NCBI GenBank assembly: GCA_039196715.1
Contig: JBCCUP010000029.1
Coordinates: 1 to 56,292, forward strand
Direction of reading: 5' to 3'
From: Pseudomonadota bacterium
GTDB taxonomy: Bacteria; Pseudomonadota; Gammaproteobacteria; CALCKW01
DNA length: 56,292 nucleotides
Shown here piece after piece: positions 35,797 through 44,111 of this stretch. The notes beneath the pieces are model-generated. The model made no database searches and was not told the origin of the DNA. It saw only the letters and a list, made by a program, of their open reading frames with translations. Positions within the stretch are counted from its first letter, which is position 1, and every line of letters begins with the position of its first letter. A program made the position numbers and the translations under genes.

Positions 35797-37103
35797 TACT
35801 CGGCGGCCTCACCGTAGGGGATGTTGCGCCCGCCGTACCGCCGCACACGCAGGTTGGCCTGCTCGGCGTGGCCGACAAAGCCCTCCAGCATGCACAGGCG
35901 CGAGCAGTACTCGCCGATCGAGGCTGCCGCCTCGTTGGTCTCGACTTTCTGATAGCTGTGGGTCTTGAGGAATTTCCCGACCCAAAGCCCGCCGGTGTAG
36001 CGGCCGGCCTTCTTGGTGGGCAGGGTGTGGTTGGTCCCGATGACCTTGTCGCCGTTGGCGACGTTGGTGCGCGGCCCGAGAAACAGCGCGCCGTAGCTGT
36101 GCATGTGCTCGAGGAACCAATCGTCCTGTCGCGTCATCACTTGCACGTGTTCGCTCGCGATCTCGTTGGCAACCTCCAGCATCTCGTCGTAGGTGTCGCA
36201 CAGAATCACCTCGCCGTAGTCTCGCCAACTGACTGCCGCCGTTTCAGCGGTCGGCAGTATCTCGAGGATGCGGTCGATCTCGGCCAGTGTGTCCTCGGCG
36301 AGGGAACGCGAATTGGTGACCAACACGGCGGGCGAGTTGTAGCCGTGCTCGGCCTGGCCGAGCAGATCGGTTGCACACATCTCGCCGTCCACCGAGTCGT
36401 CGGCAATCACCATGGTTTCGGTCGGGCCCGCGAACAGGTCGATGCCGACACGACCGTAGAGCTGGCGTTTGGCTTCGGCTACGAAGGCGTTGCCCGGCCC
36501 GACCAGCATGTGCACCGCGTCGATGGTTTCGGTGCCGAGCGCCAGCGCCCCAACCCCCTGGATGCCACCGAGGCAGTAGATCTCGTGTGCCCCGCCAAGG
36601 TGCATGGCCGCGACCACGGCCGGGTTCGGCTCACCCTGAAACGGAGCGGTGGTCGCCGCGATCCGCGGCACCCCCGCAACACTGGCGGTCACGACCGACA
36701 TGTGGGCCGACGCCACCATCGGAAATTTGCCGGCAGGCACGTAGCAGCCGACAGACTGCACGGGGATATTGCGGTGGCCGAGGATGACACCCGGCATCGG
36801 TTCGACCTCGACATCGGTCATCGACATCCGCTGCGCCTGGGCAAACTGCCGCACCTGGGTTTGCGCAAAGGCGATGTCCTCCAGGTCGCGTTTGCCAACC
36901 TTGGCGATCAGTGCCTCGATGTCGGATTCGCTCAACCGGTAGGACGCCCGGTCGTCCTGGTCGAAGGTGATCGCCAGTTCCCGCACGGCGGCGTCGCCGC
37001 GCGCGTCGATGTCGGCCAGGGTGGTTTCCACCACCTGTCGCACCTTGGAATCGTCCTCGGCGCGCTCGGCCTCGGGTTTACCGCGTTTGAGGTATTCGAT
37101 CAT
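35796..37103 (-). CDS. Histidinol dehydrogenase-family (HisD-like) dehydrogenase
   Basis: A 435-residue NAD-dependent enzyme of the HisD superfamily with all key residues: metal ligands Q250, H253 (GQAEHG), D352 ([10 protein letters not shown]) and H412 (GFVGHAEQ), plus the catalytic pair E318-H319 (SEHVQVM). It lacks neighbours of histidine biosynthesis and sits in a transporter-linked catabolic operon. It is therefore more like HpsN-type dehydrogenases, which oxidise a primary alcohol through an aldehyde to an acid. Expected role: four-electron oxidation of an imported alcohol or pathway intermediate. Confidence 0.8.
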   Translation of the reverse strand: MIEYLKRGKPEAERAEDDSKVRQVVETTLADIDARGDAAVRELAITFDQDDRASYRLSESDIEALIAKVGKRDLEDIAFAQTQVRQFAQAQRMSMTDVEVEPMPGVILGHRNIPVQSVGCYVPAGKFPMVASAHMSVVTASVAGVPRIAATTAPFQGEPNPAVVAAMHLGGAHEIYCLGGIQGVGALALGTETIDAVHMLVGPGNAFVAEAKRQLYGRVGIDLFAGPTETMVIADDSVDGEMCATDLLGQAEHGYNSPAVLVTNSRSLAEDTLAEIDRILEILPTAETAAVSWRDYGEVILCDTYDEMLEVANEIASEHVQVMTRQDDWFLEHMHSYGALFLGPRTNVANGDKVIGTNHTLPTKKAGRYTGGLWVGKFLKTHSYQKVETNEAAASIGEYCSRLCMLEGFVGHAEQANLRVRRYGGRNIPYGEAAE

Positions 37104-37118
37104 GGGTCTGTCGTCCAG

Positions 37119-37823
37119 CTAGTCGTTGCGCTGCGCGTGGAACCGTGCGCACGCCTCGGCGAAAGCCATCACCAGGGCGTGCGGCGGACCCGACAACGCC
37201 GCGCGCTCGGGTTGAAAGGCGGTGCCGATGAAAAAAGGGTGCATGGCGTGTTCGAAGACGCGCGGATCACCGTCGCCATCGAAGCCGGTGAACCGCAGCT
37301 CCGAGTCGACGAAAGCCGACAGGTAGGCCCGGTTGACCCCGTAACTGCAGTGGTAAGCCGCCTGCACGGCCGTGTCGCCCGCGAGTGCGGCAGCCTGACT
37401 GTCCGGCAGCAGGTTGACGCGCCCTTGCACTTCCACCAACGCACACTGCAAGCCGTTGATCACGGGAGTCGGTGTGTCGGGGTTCACTTCGGTGTTGTCA
37501 GCGTCCTTCAGGCCGAGTACCCGCCGCGCGTACTCGAGCACCGCATACTGGTAGCCGCCGCAGGTGCCGAGAAACGGCGTGGCCGAGGTCCGCGCGTGTG
37601 CAATCGCGCGCATGGCGCCGGCCTCGGAGGCATAGGGGCTCGCCGGCGTGCACCAGATGCCGTCTGCGGCGCCGAAGTCCTCGCGCTCGGCAGTCGAGGT
37701 GTGTACCCACCGGTGCGAGAGGGCCCCGGCCACGCGCTCACCGAGTGCCGTGAGTGAGGCATCGATCGCGACGTGGGCGGTTATCTCGGCGTTGTAGTCG
37801 CCGACCACGAGTACGCAGGTCAT
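37119..37823 (-). CDS. CTP synthase C-terminal-like class I glutamine amidotransferase
   Basis: A 234-residue stand-alone amidotransferase-like protein. The nucleophile elbow is PFLGTCGGYQYAVLEYAR with C88. The His-x-Glu pair may be in HPFFIGTAFQPE. SAFVDSELRFTGFDGDGD resembles the CTP synthase glutaminase domain, but the synthetase half is missing. It belongs to the group annotated as CTP synthase C-terminal region-related (seleno)protein, where some members carry selenocysteine at the nucleophile; here the codon is TGC (Cys). The reaction is unknown; glutamyl-amide hydrolysis or amide transfer to a pathway compound are options. Confidence 0.75.
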   Translation of the reverse strand: MTCVLVVGDYNAEITAHVAIDASLTALGERVAGALSHRWVHTSTAEREDFGAADGIWCTPASPYASEAGAMRAIAHARTSATPFLGTCGGYQYAVLEYARRVLGLKDADNTEVNPDTPTPVINGLQCALVEVQGRVNLLPDSQAAALAGDTAVQAAYHCSYGVNRAYLSAFVDSELRFTGFDGDGDPRVFEHAMHPFFIGTAFQPERAALSGPPHALVMAFAEACARFHAQRND

Positions 37824-38368
37824 GGATTCGAGCCACGCGCAGACGGCGGTGCGGGTGCCACCCGCTCACCCCGGTCGAACGCTTCCCACCCCTCGCCGTC
37901 GAACACATCCACACCAAGCTGCGCGAGCACATGGGGGAAATCCACCATGACCCAGTTGTCGACGATCTTGCCGTCCACCACCTTCCAGAAATCCATGTAG
38001 CGGATCTCGACCCGTTGTCCGGTGGGCTCCACGCCCATGAATCGGCCACTGTGAACGGCTTCCTGCCGACCGAAGGCGGCGGCCCACTCACCCATGTAGA
38101 GCCGCGCCTCGTCGATGCAGGTCTTGTCGGAGAACGCCGCCTGAAAGGGCTTCTGCCAGTTGTCCTGAAACGCGCGCAAGCCGGTTTTGGTCCCGCAGCC
38201 GGTGTTGCCCATCCAGCGGAACGACTCGGAGAAGAACTCCCCGATGTCGGCGATCCGGTGGTCGTTCAGACCGTCGACCATGCCCTCGATGACGCGCCGC
38301 GTGTCTTCGGTTTTCGAGAGATCGGTGTCGCGGCTCAGCGCCGCCTGCTCAGGACGAGACCCTTTCAT
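37820..38368 (-). CDS. Single-domain SnoaL-like protein
   Basis: A 182-residue NTF2-fold protein. DTRRVIEGMVDGLNDHRIAD is the opening helix. ESFRWMGNTGCGTKTGLRAF, GVEPTGQRVEIRYMDFWKVV and GKIVDNWVMVDFPHVLAQLG are typical of SnoaL-like polyketide cyclase/ester cyclase proteins. It is coupled by ATGA overlaps on both sides (327-residue SnoaL protein and amidotransferase). The ATG at 38368 is chosen because upstream in-frame sequence is basic and lies over the neighbour. Confidence 0.8.
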   Translation of the reverse strand: MKGSRPEQAALSRDTDLSKTEDTRRVIEGMVDGLNDHRIADIGEFFSESFRWMGNTGCGTKTGLRAFQDNWQKPFQAAFSDKTCIDEARLYMGEWAAAFGRQEAVHSGRFMGVEPTGQRVEIRYMDFWKVVDGKIVDNWVMVDFPHVLAQLGVDVFDGEGWEAFDRGERVAPAPPSARGSNP

Positions 38369-39348
38369 GCGTATGCCTCTTGGTTGAACACGTCGAAACC
38401 GAGCTGCAGCAGCACGTCGGGAATGTCCACGAAGACCCAGTTCTCGGCGAGCAGGTCGCCCTCGCGTCGCCACCAGTCCGACACCCGCATGGTCAGGCGC
38501 TTGTCGGTCACGGGCTGCTCGAGAAACGGTTTGGCCTGGACCATGTTCAACGACGGCCAGCCGCCCGAACAGATGTAGTCGCCGTCGGCGAACCGGGCGA
38601 AGTGCCGGGTTTTGCTGCCGACCACCGCCCCGCCAATCCACTCGCTGAACGCGTTCTCGAACGGCACCTGGAAATCGGCAAAGGCCCCGAGGCCAATGAA
38701 GCTGCCAAAGGCCGCCGGCCCATACCAGAGCATGTCGTCACACCAGTACGGGCGCCAAGCCTGATCCTCGGTTGCGAGCGCGCGCAGCATGGCCGTGACC
38801 ATCGCAACCGACGACGCGCCACGCGCCGGCTCATTTTCGTGCCACTGCAAACCGTCTCCTGTCAGCGGCCCCGGCAGGTACGCGGTGTAACCGCGACGGA
38901 GCCCGGGGCCCGTTGCGATCGGCCACTGCCCGGCCGCGATCATGAGCTCGGGGATATCGAGAAACAGGTAGGTCTCTATCGCACAGCCGTCCTGCATTCG
39001 GTGGAATTCCCCGAAGCGCAGGTGGGCGAGATCGCCCGTGGCTTTTATGCCAAGCCAGTCACGCGCGAACAACCCGCTGAAATACCCGGTGCCAGTGACC
39101 CATTGCGCGCCATCACACTCTCCCCCGAACGCGATATAGCGCCTTTGCTGGAGGTGGTCGAACGCGTGGCGTAGCGGCGCGATAACGTCAGTGTGCAGCG
39201 CGGCGGGGCCAGCCAGCGTGTTGAAGGGGTGCACGACGTGTATCGCGGCGTCGGGGTGGTAGAACGCGTCCATCGCGGCTGTCGCGTCGTGCGAACCGAC
39301 GCGGCGCTGTGCTTCACAGAAGCGCTTGAACGACGCCTTGTTGCTCAT
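38365..39348 (-). CDS. Double SnoaL-like (NTF2-fold) protein
   Basis: A 327-residue protein with two SnoaL-like halves. The first is near 5-140 (FKRFCEAQRRVGSHDATAAM, AAIHVVHPFNTLAGPAALHT), the second near 180-320 (MLWYGPAAFGSFIGLGAFAD). It ends in VSDWWRREGDLLAENWVFVD. The N-half motif HPFNTLxG recalls the ester-cyclase subgroup. It is the first gene of the enzyme block, downstream of the transporter genes across a 283-bp repeat-bearing gap. Confidence 0.8.
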   Translation of the reverse strand: MSNKASFKRFCEAQRRVGSHDATAAMDAFYHPDAAIHVVHPFNTLAGPAALHTDVIAPLRHAFDHLQQRRYIAFGGECDGAQWVTGTGYFSGLFARDWLGIKATGDLAHLRFGEFHRMQDGCAIETYLFLDIPELMIAAGQWPIATGPGLRRGYTAYLPGPLTGDGLQWHENEPARGASSVAMVTAMLRALATEDQAWRPYWCDDMLWYGPAAFGSFIGLGAFADFQVPFENAFSEWIGGAVVGSKTRHFARFADGDYICSGGWPSLNMVQAKPFLEQPVTDKRLTMRVSDWWRREGDLLAENWVFVDIPDVLLQLGFDVFNQEAYA

Positions 39349-39450
39349 CCGACGGCCACGGGTCCACACAGCGCAGACAGACCCTCGCGCATCCGCACGC
39401 CTGCCGTTTGAACCGACTGCGTGCTGCGGATACGCCATGTCTCCGGCGGG

Positions 39451-39514
39451 AAGCACCGTTTCCCGCGTTCATCGCCTGAGACGTGCCACCGGCACGTCTC
39501 ATGGTGCTTCGCAA
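39451..39514. repeat. 64-bp hairpin repeat, copy 1
   Basis: This unit recurs at 39559-39622 with about 90% identity. It contains the perfect inverted repeat GAGACGTGCC-ACC-GGCACGTCTC (39478-39500) and ends TCATGGTGCTTCGCAA. It is a REP/BIME-like intergenic element between two operon segments. Confidence 0.8.
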
Positions 39515-39558
39515 GTCCGGCTCGGCCTCGCCGTTGAATGGGGCCGCCACCCGGCGCG

Positions 39559-39622
39559 AAGCAACGCTTCACGCGTTCATCGCTTGCGACGTGCCACCGG
39601 CACGTCTCATGGTGCTTCGCAA
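39559..39622. repeat. 64-bp hairpin repeat, copy 2
   Basis: Direct copy of the element at 39451, offset by 108 bp. Its hairpin (39586-39608) has one mismatch near the stem base, GCGACGTGCC against GGCACGTCTC. It lies 10 bp beyond the permease stop, so it can form a stable 3' structure on that mRNA. Confidence 0.8.
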
Positions 39623-39631
39623 TACCGCTCT

Positions 39632-40516
39632 TCACCCTTTCACAGCTCCGGCAGTCAGGCCGCTGACGATCTGCCGTTGGAAAAACATCACCAGGAAGAA
39701 AAGCGGCACCATCGCCGAGACACTGGCTGCCACGGCAAACATGATCTGGCCCTCGGTGTAGGTCGTGCCGAGGAACGCCGCGATCTGCGGCACCATGGTG
39801 CGGTTCTCACTCTCGAGCAACATCGCGGTGACCGCAAAATCGTTGTAGGCCAGCAGAAAGCTGAACAGCCCCGTGGTGATCACACCAGGCCACATCACCG
39901 GGATGATCACGTGGCGAAACGCCTGAAATTGTGTGCAGCCGTCGACCTTGGCGCTCTCGTCCAGTTCCTTCGGGATTTTCTGGAAGAAACTGTGCAGCAT
40001 CCAGAGCGTGAACGGCTGGTTGATCGCCACCAGCACGACCACTGTGGTCGACAACCGCCCCCAAAGGTTCCACTCGTAAAACGGCAGCAGGTAGCCCGAG
40101 ACGAGCGTGATCGGCGGCATCGCGCGGAAAATCAGCGCGGCAATCAGCAACCAGAACGCGTAACGAAACCCCGAGCGGGACAGCGCATAGCCGCCCAGGG
40201 TACCGATGGTGAGCGAAATGCACACGGTGAAAAAGCAGACTATCGCGGTGTTCATCGCCGCGCGCCAGAAGCCCTCTTCCACCCAGGCGCCGTGGTAACC
40301 CGCACCGGTGAACGGTGAGCCGTGTGTGGCCTCTGTGCGCGGCCCGGTGATCGCGTCCATCCAGTTGGCGATCGAGAAGAAATCGAGCTCCACCTTGAAA
40401 GAGCCCCACGCCGTCCAGAAAAACGGGAAGATCGCGATGAACAGCCAGAGGATGACTGTCCCACGCAGCAGGAACCACGAAAGCGGGGAGCGGCGGTCAG
40501 CGGCAGACGTGGCCAT
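39632..40516 (-). CDS. Carbohydrate ABC transporter permease (MalG-type)
   Basis: A 294-residue permease with six predicted helices (FLLRGTVILWLFIAIFPFFW first). The EAA loop is IPKELDESAKVDGCTQFQAF near 199-218. A periplasmic stretch rich in Gly/His (FTGAGYHGAWVEEGFWRAAM) lies between the first helices. It shares one base with the MalF-type stop (TGATG). It pairs with the 341-residue permease in the importer of the SnoaL/HisD cluster. Confidence 0.9.
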   Translation of the reverse strand: MATSAADRRSPLSWFLLRGTVILWLFIAIFPFFWTAWGSFKVELDFFSIANWMDAITGPRTEATHGSPFTGAGYHGAWVEEGFWRAAMNTAIVCFFTVCISLTIGTLGGYALSRSGFRYAFWLLIAALIFRAMPPITLVSGYLLPFYEWNLWGRLSTTVVVLVAINQPFTLWMLHSFFQKIPKELDESAKVDGCTQFQAFRHVIIPVMWPGVITTGLFSFLLAYNDFAVTAMLLESENRTMVPQIAAFLGTTYTEGQIMFAVAASVSAMVPLFFLVMFFQRQIVSGLTAGAVKG

Positions 40517-41541
40517 CAGTGTTTCTCCTGAAAATCGCGCCAGGAGCGCACGAGCACCGGTGACAACAGTATGGCAACCCCGATGATGGTAATGACCGAC
40601 GTGGTCGCCGCCGCGGAGAGCTGGCGTGTTTCACCGCCGAGGTCGTTGTAGATGATCCACGACAGCGTGGTCGCGTGCGCCTCCGCGCTGAACCCGACGA
40701 TGGGTTCGAACACCCGGAAGTTGTCCATGACCTGCATCAAGGTCACAAAGGTGATCAACGGCATCAGGTGCGGCACAACGACGTAGCGCACCTGCTCCCA
40801 CCGCGAGGCGCCGTCGATCATGGCACTTTCGAGCTGGTCTTTCGGCAGCGTTTGCAAGCCCGCGTACAACACCACAAACGCAAACGGCGCGCCGTGCCAG
40901 ATGCCGTACGTGATCAACATCATCCAGGTGTGGCCAGTGGAGACCTTCAGTGAGAAATCCGGGTCTTCGAGCACCCACTGCAGCGCGTTGCCGAGGATGC
41001 CTCGGCTGTCGAGCATCCAGAACAACACCAGAGAGCCGATCAGCGGTGTCACGACAAAAGGCAACAGCGAAATGAAGATCGCAACGCCCTTGTAGCGCTG
41101 GTGCAGCGCATTGATCGACAACGCGATCACCAAGCCCAACGCGATCACCAGTGGCGTGACGATCGCGGTGAACGTCAGCGTGAAAGCCATTGCACGGTAG
41201 AACGGCAGGTTGTTGAGCTTGCCAAAGAAATCGCCCAGGTCCAAACGGTCCGTCCATGCCGTTGCGACCTCTTGCACCGCAAAGTGACCGCGGTCCATGT
41301 AGATGTCGAGACCCACGAACTTGCCGAGCGGTTCGGCATCACGCAGGGCTGCGGTCGCGTCCTGGTCGATCGTGGTCTCCTGCGTACACCCGAACGGACC
41401 GCAGTTCTCGACGGAGACCAGCACCGCATCGTGTGGTGTATGCAACGACTGGACGACCACCGACACGATGGGCAGCGCAATGAACAACAACATTGCCAGA
41501 CCGGTCGGGGCAAAAAACGCAGCAAAGGTACTGTGTCGCAT
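40516..41541 (-). CDS. Carbohydrate ABC transporter permease (MalF-type)
   Basis: A 341-residue permease. Helices include FFAPTGLAMLLFIALPIVSV and AFTLTFTAIVTPLVIALGLV. The EAA loop is LPKDQLESAMIDGASRWEQV near 240-259. The first periplasmic loop is long (about 85 residues) and has two Cys in ENCGPFGCTQE, a MalF-like insertion. It follows the binding-protein gene after 96 bp with a strong hairpin. Confidence 0.9.
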   Translation of the reverse strand: MRHSTFAAFFAPTGLAMLLFIALPIVSVVVQSLHTPHDAVLVSVENCGPFGCTQETTIDQDATAALRDAEPLGKFVGLDIYMDRGHFAVQEVATAWTDRLDLGDFFGKLNNLPFYRAMAFTLTFTAIVTPLVIALGLVIALSINALHQRYKGVAIFISLLPFVVTPLIGSLVLFWMLDSRGILGNALQWVLEDPDFSLKVSTGHTWMMLITYGIWHGAPFAFVVLYAGLQTLPKDQLESAMIDGASRWEQVRYVVVPHLMPLITFVTLMQVMDNFRVFEPIVGFSAEAHATTLSWIIYNDLGGETRQLSAAATTSVITIIGVAILLSPVLVRSWRDFQEKH

Positions 41542-41581
41542 CGCGTGTCACGCCGAGAAGGAGATTGAGAGAAGACAGGCC

Positions 41582-41602
41582 CGGGGTGCTGGGCGCACCC
41601 CG
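41582..41602 (-). terminator. Stem-loop between binding-protein and permease genes
   Basis: CGGGGTGC-TGGGC-GCACCCCG is a perfect 8-bp stem with a 5-nt loop, 35 bp after the binding-protein stop. No U-tract, so a stabilising or attenuating role is more likely than complete termination. Confidence 0.5.
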
Positions 41603-41637
41603 AGCGCTGTCGCGGCAGTCGGATCAGACCGACCCTG

Positions 41638-42861
41638 TTACAGGTAGCCTTTTTCCTTCGCCGCCGCGGTGTACGCCGCTTCGACGTCCGCCAACGCCTG
41701 TTCCGCGCTTTCCTTGCCCTGCATGAAGTCACTGAGCTCCGCGCCGAGCGCAGTGTGCATCAGGCCCATGTACGGGAGCATCGGGTACGGGATGGTGCTG
41801 GCCTGGGCCGCTGCGAACACGCCTTTGGCCGCATCAGTCGGCTCGTAACCGTCGATCAACCAGACCGCAAGCGACATGGTGTCGTCGTTGAGCATGTCAG
41901 GCCGAATCGCGTGGGTCAGGGAGATGAAGGTCGCCTCGGCTTCTTCGTCGCTGATGTTCTTGGACACGGTCCAGCCGTCCCACCACAAGGTGGACGCGGG
42001 TGTGCTGCCGCCGCCGACCGTCATCGGGCCTGCGATGGCAAAGCCGTCCACAACCTCTTGCGGAACACCTTCCGCCTCAACCAGGGTCGCTGCGCGCGAG
42101 CCCCACATGTTCATGAGCGCGACATTGCCCGCGCGGTATTCCGCGTTGGTGGCATTGGAGTCGTGGGTGAGGAAATCCGGGTTCATGTACTCGGACAGGG
42201 CCTTCATCATCTCGAGGGTCTTGACGCCCGCTTCGGAGTTGACACTCGGGGTTGCACTGCCGGATTCAAAGTGCGTGCCGCCGAAACCCAGGAACATGTT
42301 GTTGAATTCCTGCGCAAGGTTCCAGCCCGCCTTGTATGCACCGCCGACCGGGTTCTGCATGATGCCCTTGTCCCGGATCATCTTGGCTGCGGCGAGCATG
42401 TCCTCGTAGGTGGACGGCGGCTCGACACCGATCTGCTCGAGCACGTCGCTGCGGTACACCAGGTGCTGCGCGTTCGCCATGAACGCCACGGCCATGACCT
42501 GGCCGTTGACGGTGATGAGCTGGTTCTTCTTCAGGCCCTGGCCGTGTTTGGCCACGAGGTCGTCGAGCGGACGGATGACGTCCTCGTTCATCAGCGCCAC
42601 GATGGACGAGTTGGCGACGATTGCGCTGGTGAACTCGGCCGGGTTGCCCTGCATGCCGGGCACGTTGATCTTCTGGTGGTCCGCGGTCAGGTTGGTCTTG
42701 ACCTCGGCACCCGCGCACTCCTGCGCGCCGGCACCGACGGTCTGGATGGCGGGGAACTCGTTTCCGACAATGCTCACGCGCGCGCCGATTTCGCAGGCGT
42801 AGGCCGTTGTCATGCTGGCTGCGAGCGTCAGAGCCCCTGCAGCAATGCGTTTGACTGACAT
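41638..42861 (-). CDS. ABC transporter substrate-binding protein (CUT1-like)
   Basis: A 407-residue periplasmic protein with a signal peptide (MSVKRIAAGALTLAASMTTAYA). The mature start CEIGARVSIVGNEFPAIQTV is followed by lobe motifs FMANAQHLVYRSDVLEQIGV, YEDMLAAAKMIRDKGI, NVALMNMWGSRAATL and LWWDGWTVSKNISDEEAEAT. The ATG at 42861 has a GAGGAAG site upstream. The residue after cleavage is Cys but lacks a clear lipobox. The ligand is unknown and is the best handle on what the cluster degrades. Confidence 0.9.
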   Translation of the reverse strand: MSVKRIAAGALTLAASMTTAYACEIGARVSIVGNEFPAIQTVGAGAQECAGAEVKTNLTADHQKINVPGMQGNPAEFTSAIVANSSIVALMNEDVIRPLDDLVAKHGQGLKKNQLITVNGQVMAVAFMANAQHLVYRSDVLEQIGVEPPSTYEDMLAAAKMIRDKGIMQNPVGGAYKAGWNLAQEFNNMFLGFGGTHFESGSATPSVNSEAGVKTLEMMKALSEYMNPDFLTHDSNATNAEYRAGNVALMNMWGSRAATLVEAEGVPQEVVDGFAIAGPMTVGGGSTPASTLWWDGWTVSKNISDEEAEATFISLTHAIRPDMLNDDTMSLAVWLIDGYEPTDAAKGVFAAAQASTIPYPMLPYMGLMHTALGAELSDFMQGKESAEQALADVEAAYTAAAKEKGYL

Positions 42862-42892
42862 AGTCACTTCCTCTTTGGCGAAAAATGGGTTG

Positions 42893-42906
42893 CTGGCCGC
42901 AGCCAG
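42893..42906. other. Small hairpin in the binding-protein 5' leader
   Basis: CTGGC-CGCA-GCCAG sits in the 86-bp gap between the ATPase stop and the binding-protein start, upstream of its ribosome site. It may shape mRNA stability at this junction; the function is unknown. Confidence 0.3.
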
Positions 42907-42947
42907 AGATCCCGTGTTGTGCCGCCCGTCGCCGGGCAGCGAATCCC

Positions 42948-44003
42948 TCACGACGCGGGCACGCGCTCCCCGCTCGTTGCATCGAACCAGTGTCGACTCG
43001 CGTCCGGCACCGCAATGCCGACGCCCTGCCCGATGTCGATTCGAAAATCCTTGGCTGCCTTCACGGCGAGCAGTTGACCGTTGATACGCACGGTGATCAT
43101 CGTGGCGTCACCGAGCAGCTCCATGGCGTACACCGGCGCTTCGATCTCACCCTCGCCCGGCGACACAATCCGGGCGTCCTCGGCACGAAAGCCCAGCGTG
43201 GCACGGCCACCGGGCACCTTCACCCCGGAGAAGCGGCAGCCTTCAGCGCGGAACTCGCCGTCCGCAACGTCACCGTCGAGCAGGTTCATCGCCGGTGAGC
43301 CGATGAAACCCGCGACGAAGGTGTTGGCCGGATGGTCGTAGATGTCGGTCGGGCTGCCAACCTGCTGGATGATGCCCTTGTTCATGACCACGACGCGGTC
43401 GGCGAGCGTCATCGCCTCGATCTGGTCGTGGGTGACGTAGATCGTCGTGACAGCGAGCTCGTGGCTGAGGTTCTTGATTTGCGCGCGCGTCGACACGCGC
43501 AGCTTGGCGTCGAGGTTCGAGAGCGGCTCGTCCATGAGAAAGACGTTGGGTTCGCGCACGATCGCCCGCGCTAAGGCCACGCGCTGACGCTGCCCGCCCG
43601 ACAGTTCAGCCGGCTTGCGGTGCAGGAACTCGTCGAGTTCGACCATCGCCGACGCCCGGCGCACGCGCTGGTCGTGCGAGTTCGCGTCGACCTTGCGCAC
43701 CTTCAACGGGAAGCGGATGTTCTCGTAGACGTTCATGTTCGGGTACAGCCCGTAGGACTGAAACACCATCGCGACGTCCCGGTCCTTCGGCTCGAGTTTG
43801 TTGACCCGTCGCTCGCCGATGTGGATGTCGCCGCTGGTCGCATCCTCGAGTCCCGCGACCATGCGCATCGTGGTGGTCTTGCCGCAACCTGACGGCCCGA
43901 GCAGGACGAGAAACTCGCGGTCTGCCACATCGAGGTTGAAATCGTCGACTCCGACGAAGTCACCCCAGCGTTTGCACACGTTACTGAGTGTTACCGAAGC
44001 CAT
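42948..44003 (-). CDS. Carbohydrate ABC transporter ATP-binding protein (MalK/UgpC-type)
   Basis: A 351-residue ATPase with Walker A GPSGCGKTT, Q-loop [33 protein letters not shown] and [17 protein letters not shown]. The regulatory OB-like domain includes TLGFRAEDARIVSPGE. The ATG at 44003 is used because the longer frame (from 44042) enters the promoter. Uniquely in this window the ATPase gene is first in its operon, ahead of the binding protein and permeases. Confidence 0.9.
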   Translation of the reverse strand: MASVTLSNVCKRWGDFVGVDDFNLDVADREFLVLLGPSGCGKTTTMRMVAGLEDATSGDIHIGERRVNKLEPKDRDVAMVFQSYGLYPNMNVYENIRFPLKVRKVDANSHDQRVRRASAMVELDEFLHRKPAELSGGQRQRVALARAIVREPNVFLMDEPLSNLDAKLRVSTRAQIKNLSHELAVTTIYVTHDQIEAMTLADRVVVMNKGIIQQVGSPTDIYDHPANTFVAGFIGSPAMNLLDGDVADGEFRAEGCRFSGVKVPGGRATLGFRAEDARIVSPGEGEIEAPVYAMELLGDATMITVRINGQLLAVKAAKDFRIDIGQGVGIAVPDASRHWFDATSGERVPAS

Positions 44004-44055
44004 CCACGTCAACCTCACGATCGATATCGCGAGACTATACACGACTCAGGGGGGA

Positions 44056-44071
44056 TTGAATACGTATGCAA
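44056..44071. promoter_or_regulatory. LacI-type operator with central CG in divergent promoter
   Basis: TTGAATACGTATGCAA is a near-perfect 16-bp palindrome (14 of 16 positions) centred on CG, the hallmark of LacI/GalR-family sites. It lies between the divergent ATPase (44003) and amidohydrolase (44112) starts. The cluster encodes a LacI regulator at 33421-34446, its probable ligand. A CGATATCG palindrome lies nearby at 44023-44030. Confidence 0.55.
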
Positions 44072-44111
44072 AATCCGCCATGGTTCCCGCTTTTGGGAGC
44101 CCGTCACCGCC

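Noticed and set aside
35796-37103. Histidine-biosynthesis hisD
   Set aside because: The active site is complete, but no other his gene is near and the gene sits in an importer-linked operon. A dehydrogenase of the HpsN type is more likely.
35868-37757. 629-codon open frame antisense to the HisD-like and amidotransferase genes
   Set aside because: Shadow of two well-supported genes on the minus strand; composition is low-complexity.
37119-37823. Selenoprotein with in-frame TGA
   Set aside because: The nucleophile codon is TGC (Cys88); no in-frame TGA recoding is needed.
39451-39622. CRISPR array
   Set aside because: Only two 64-bp units with one spacer and no cas genes; the internal hairpin fits a REP-like element.
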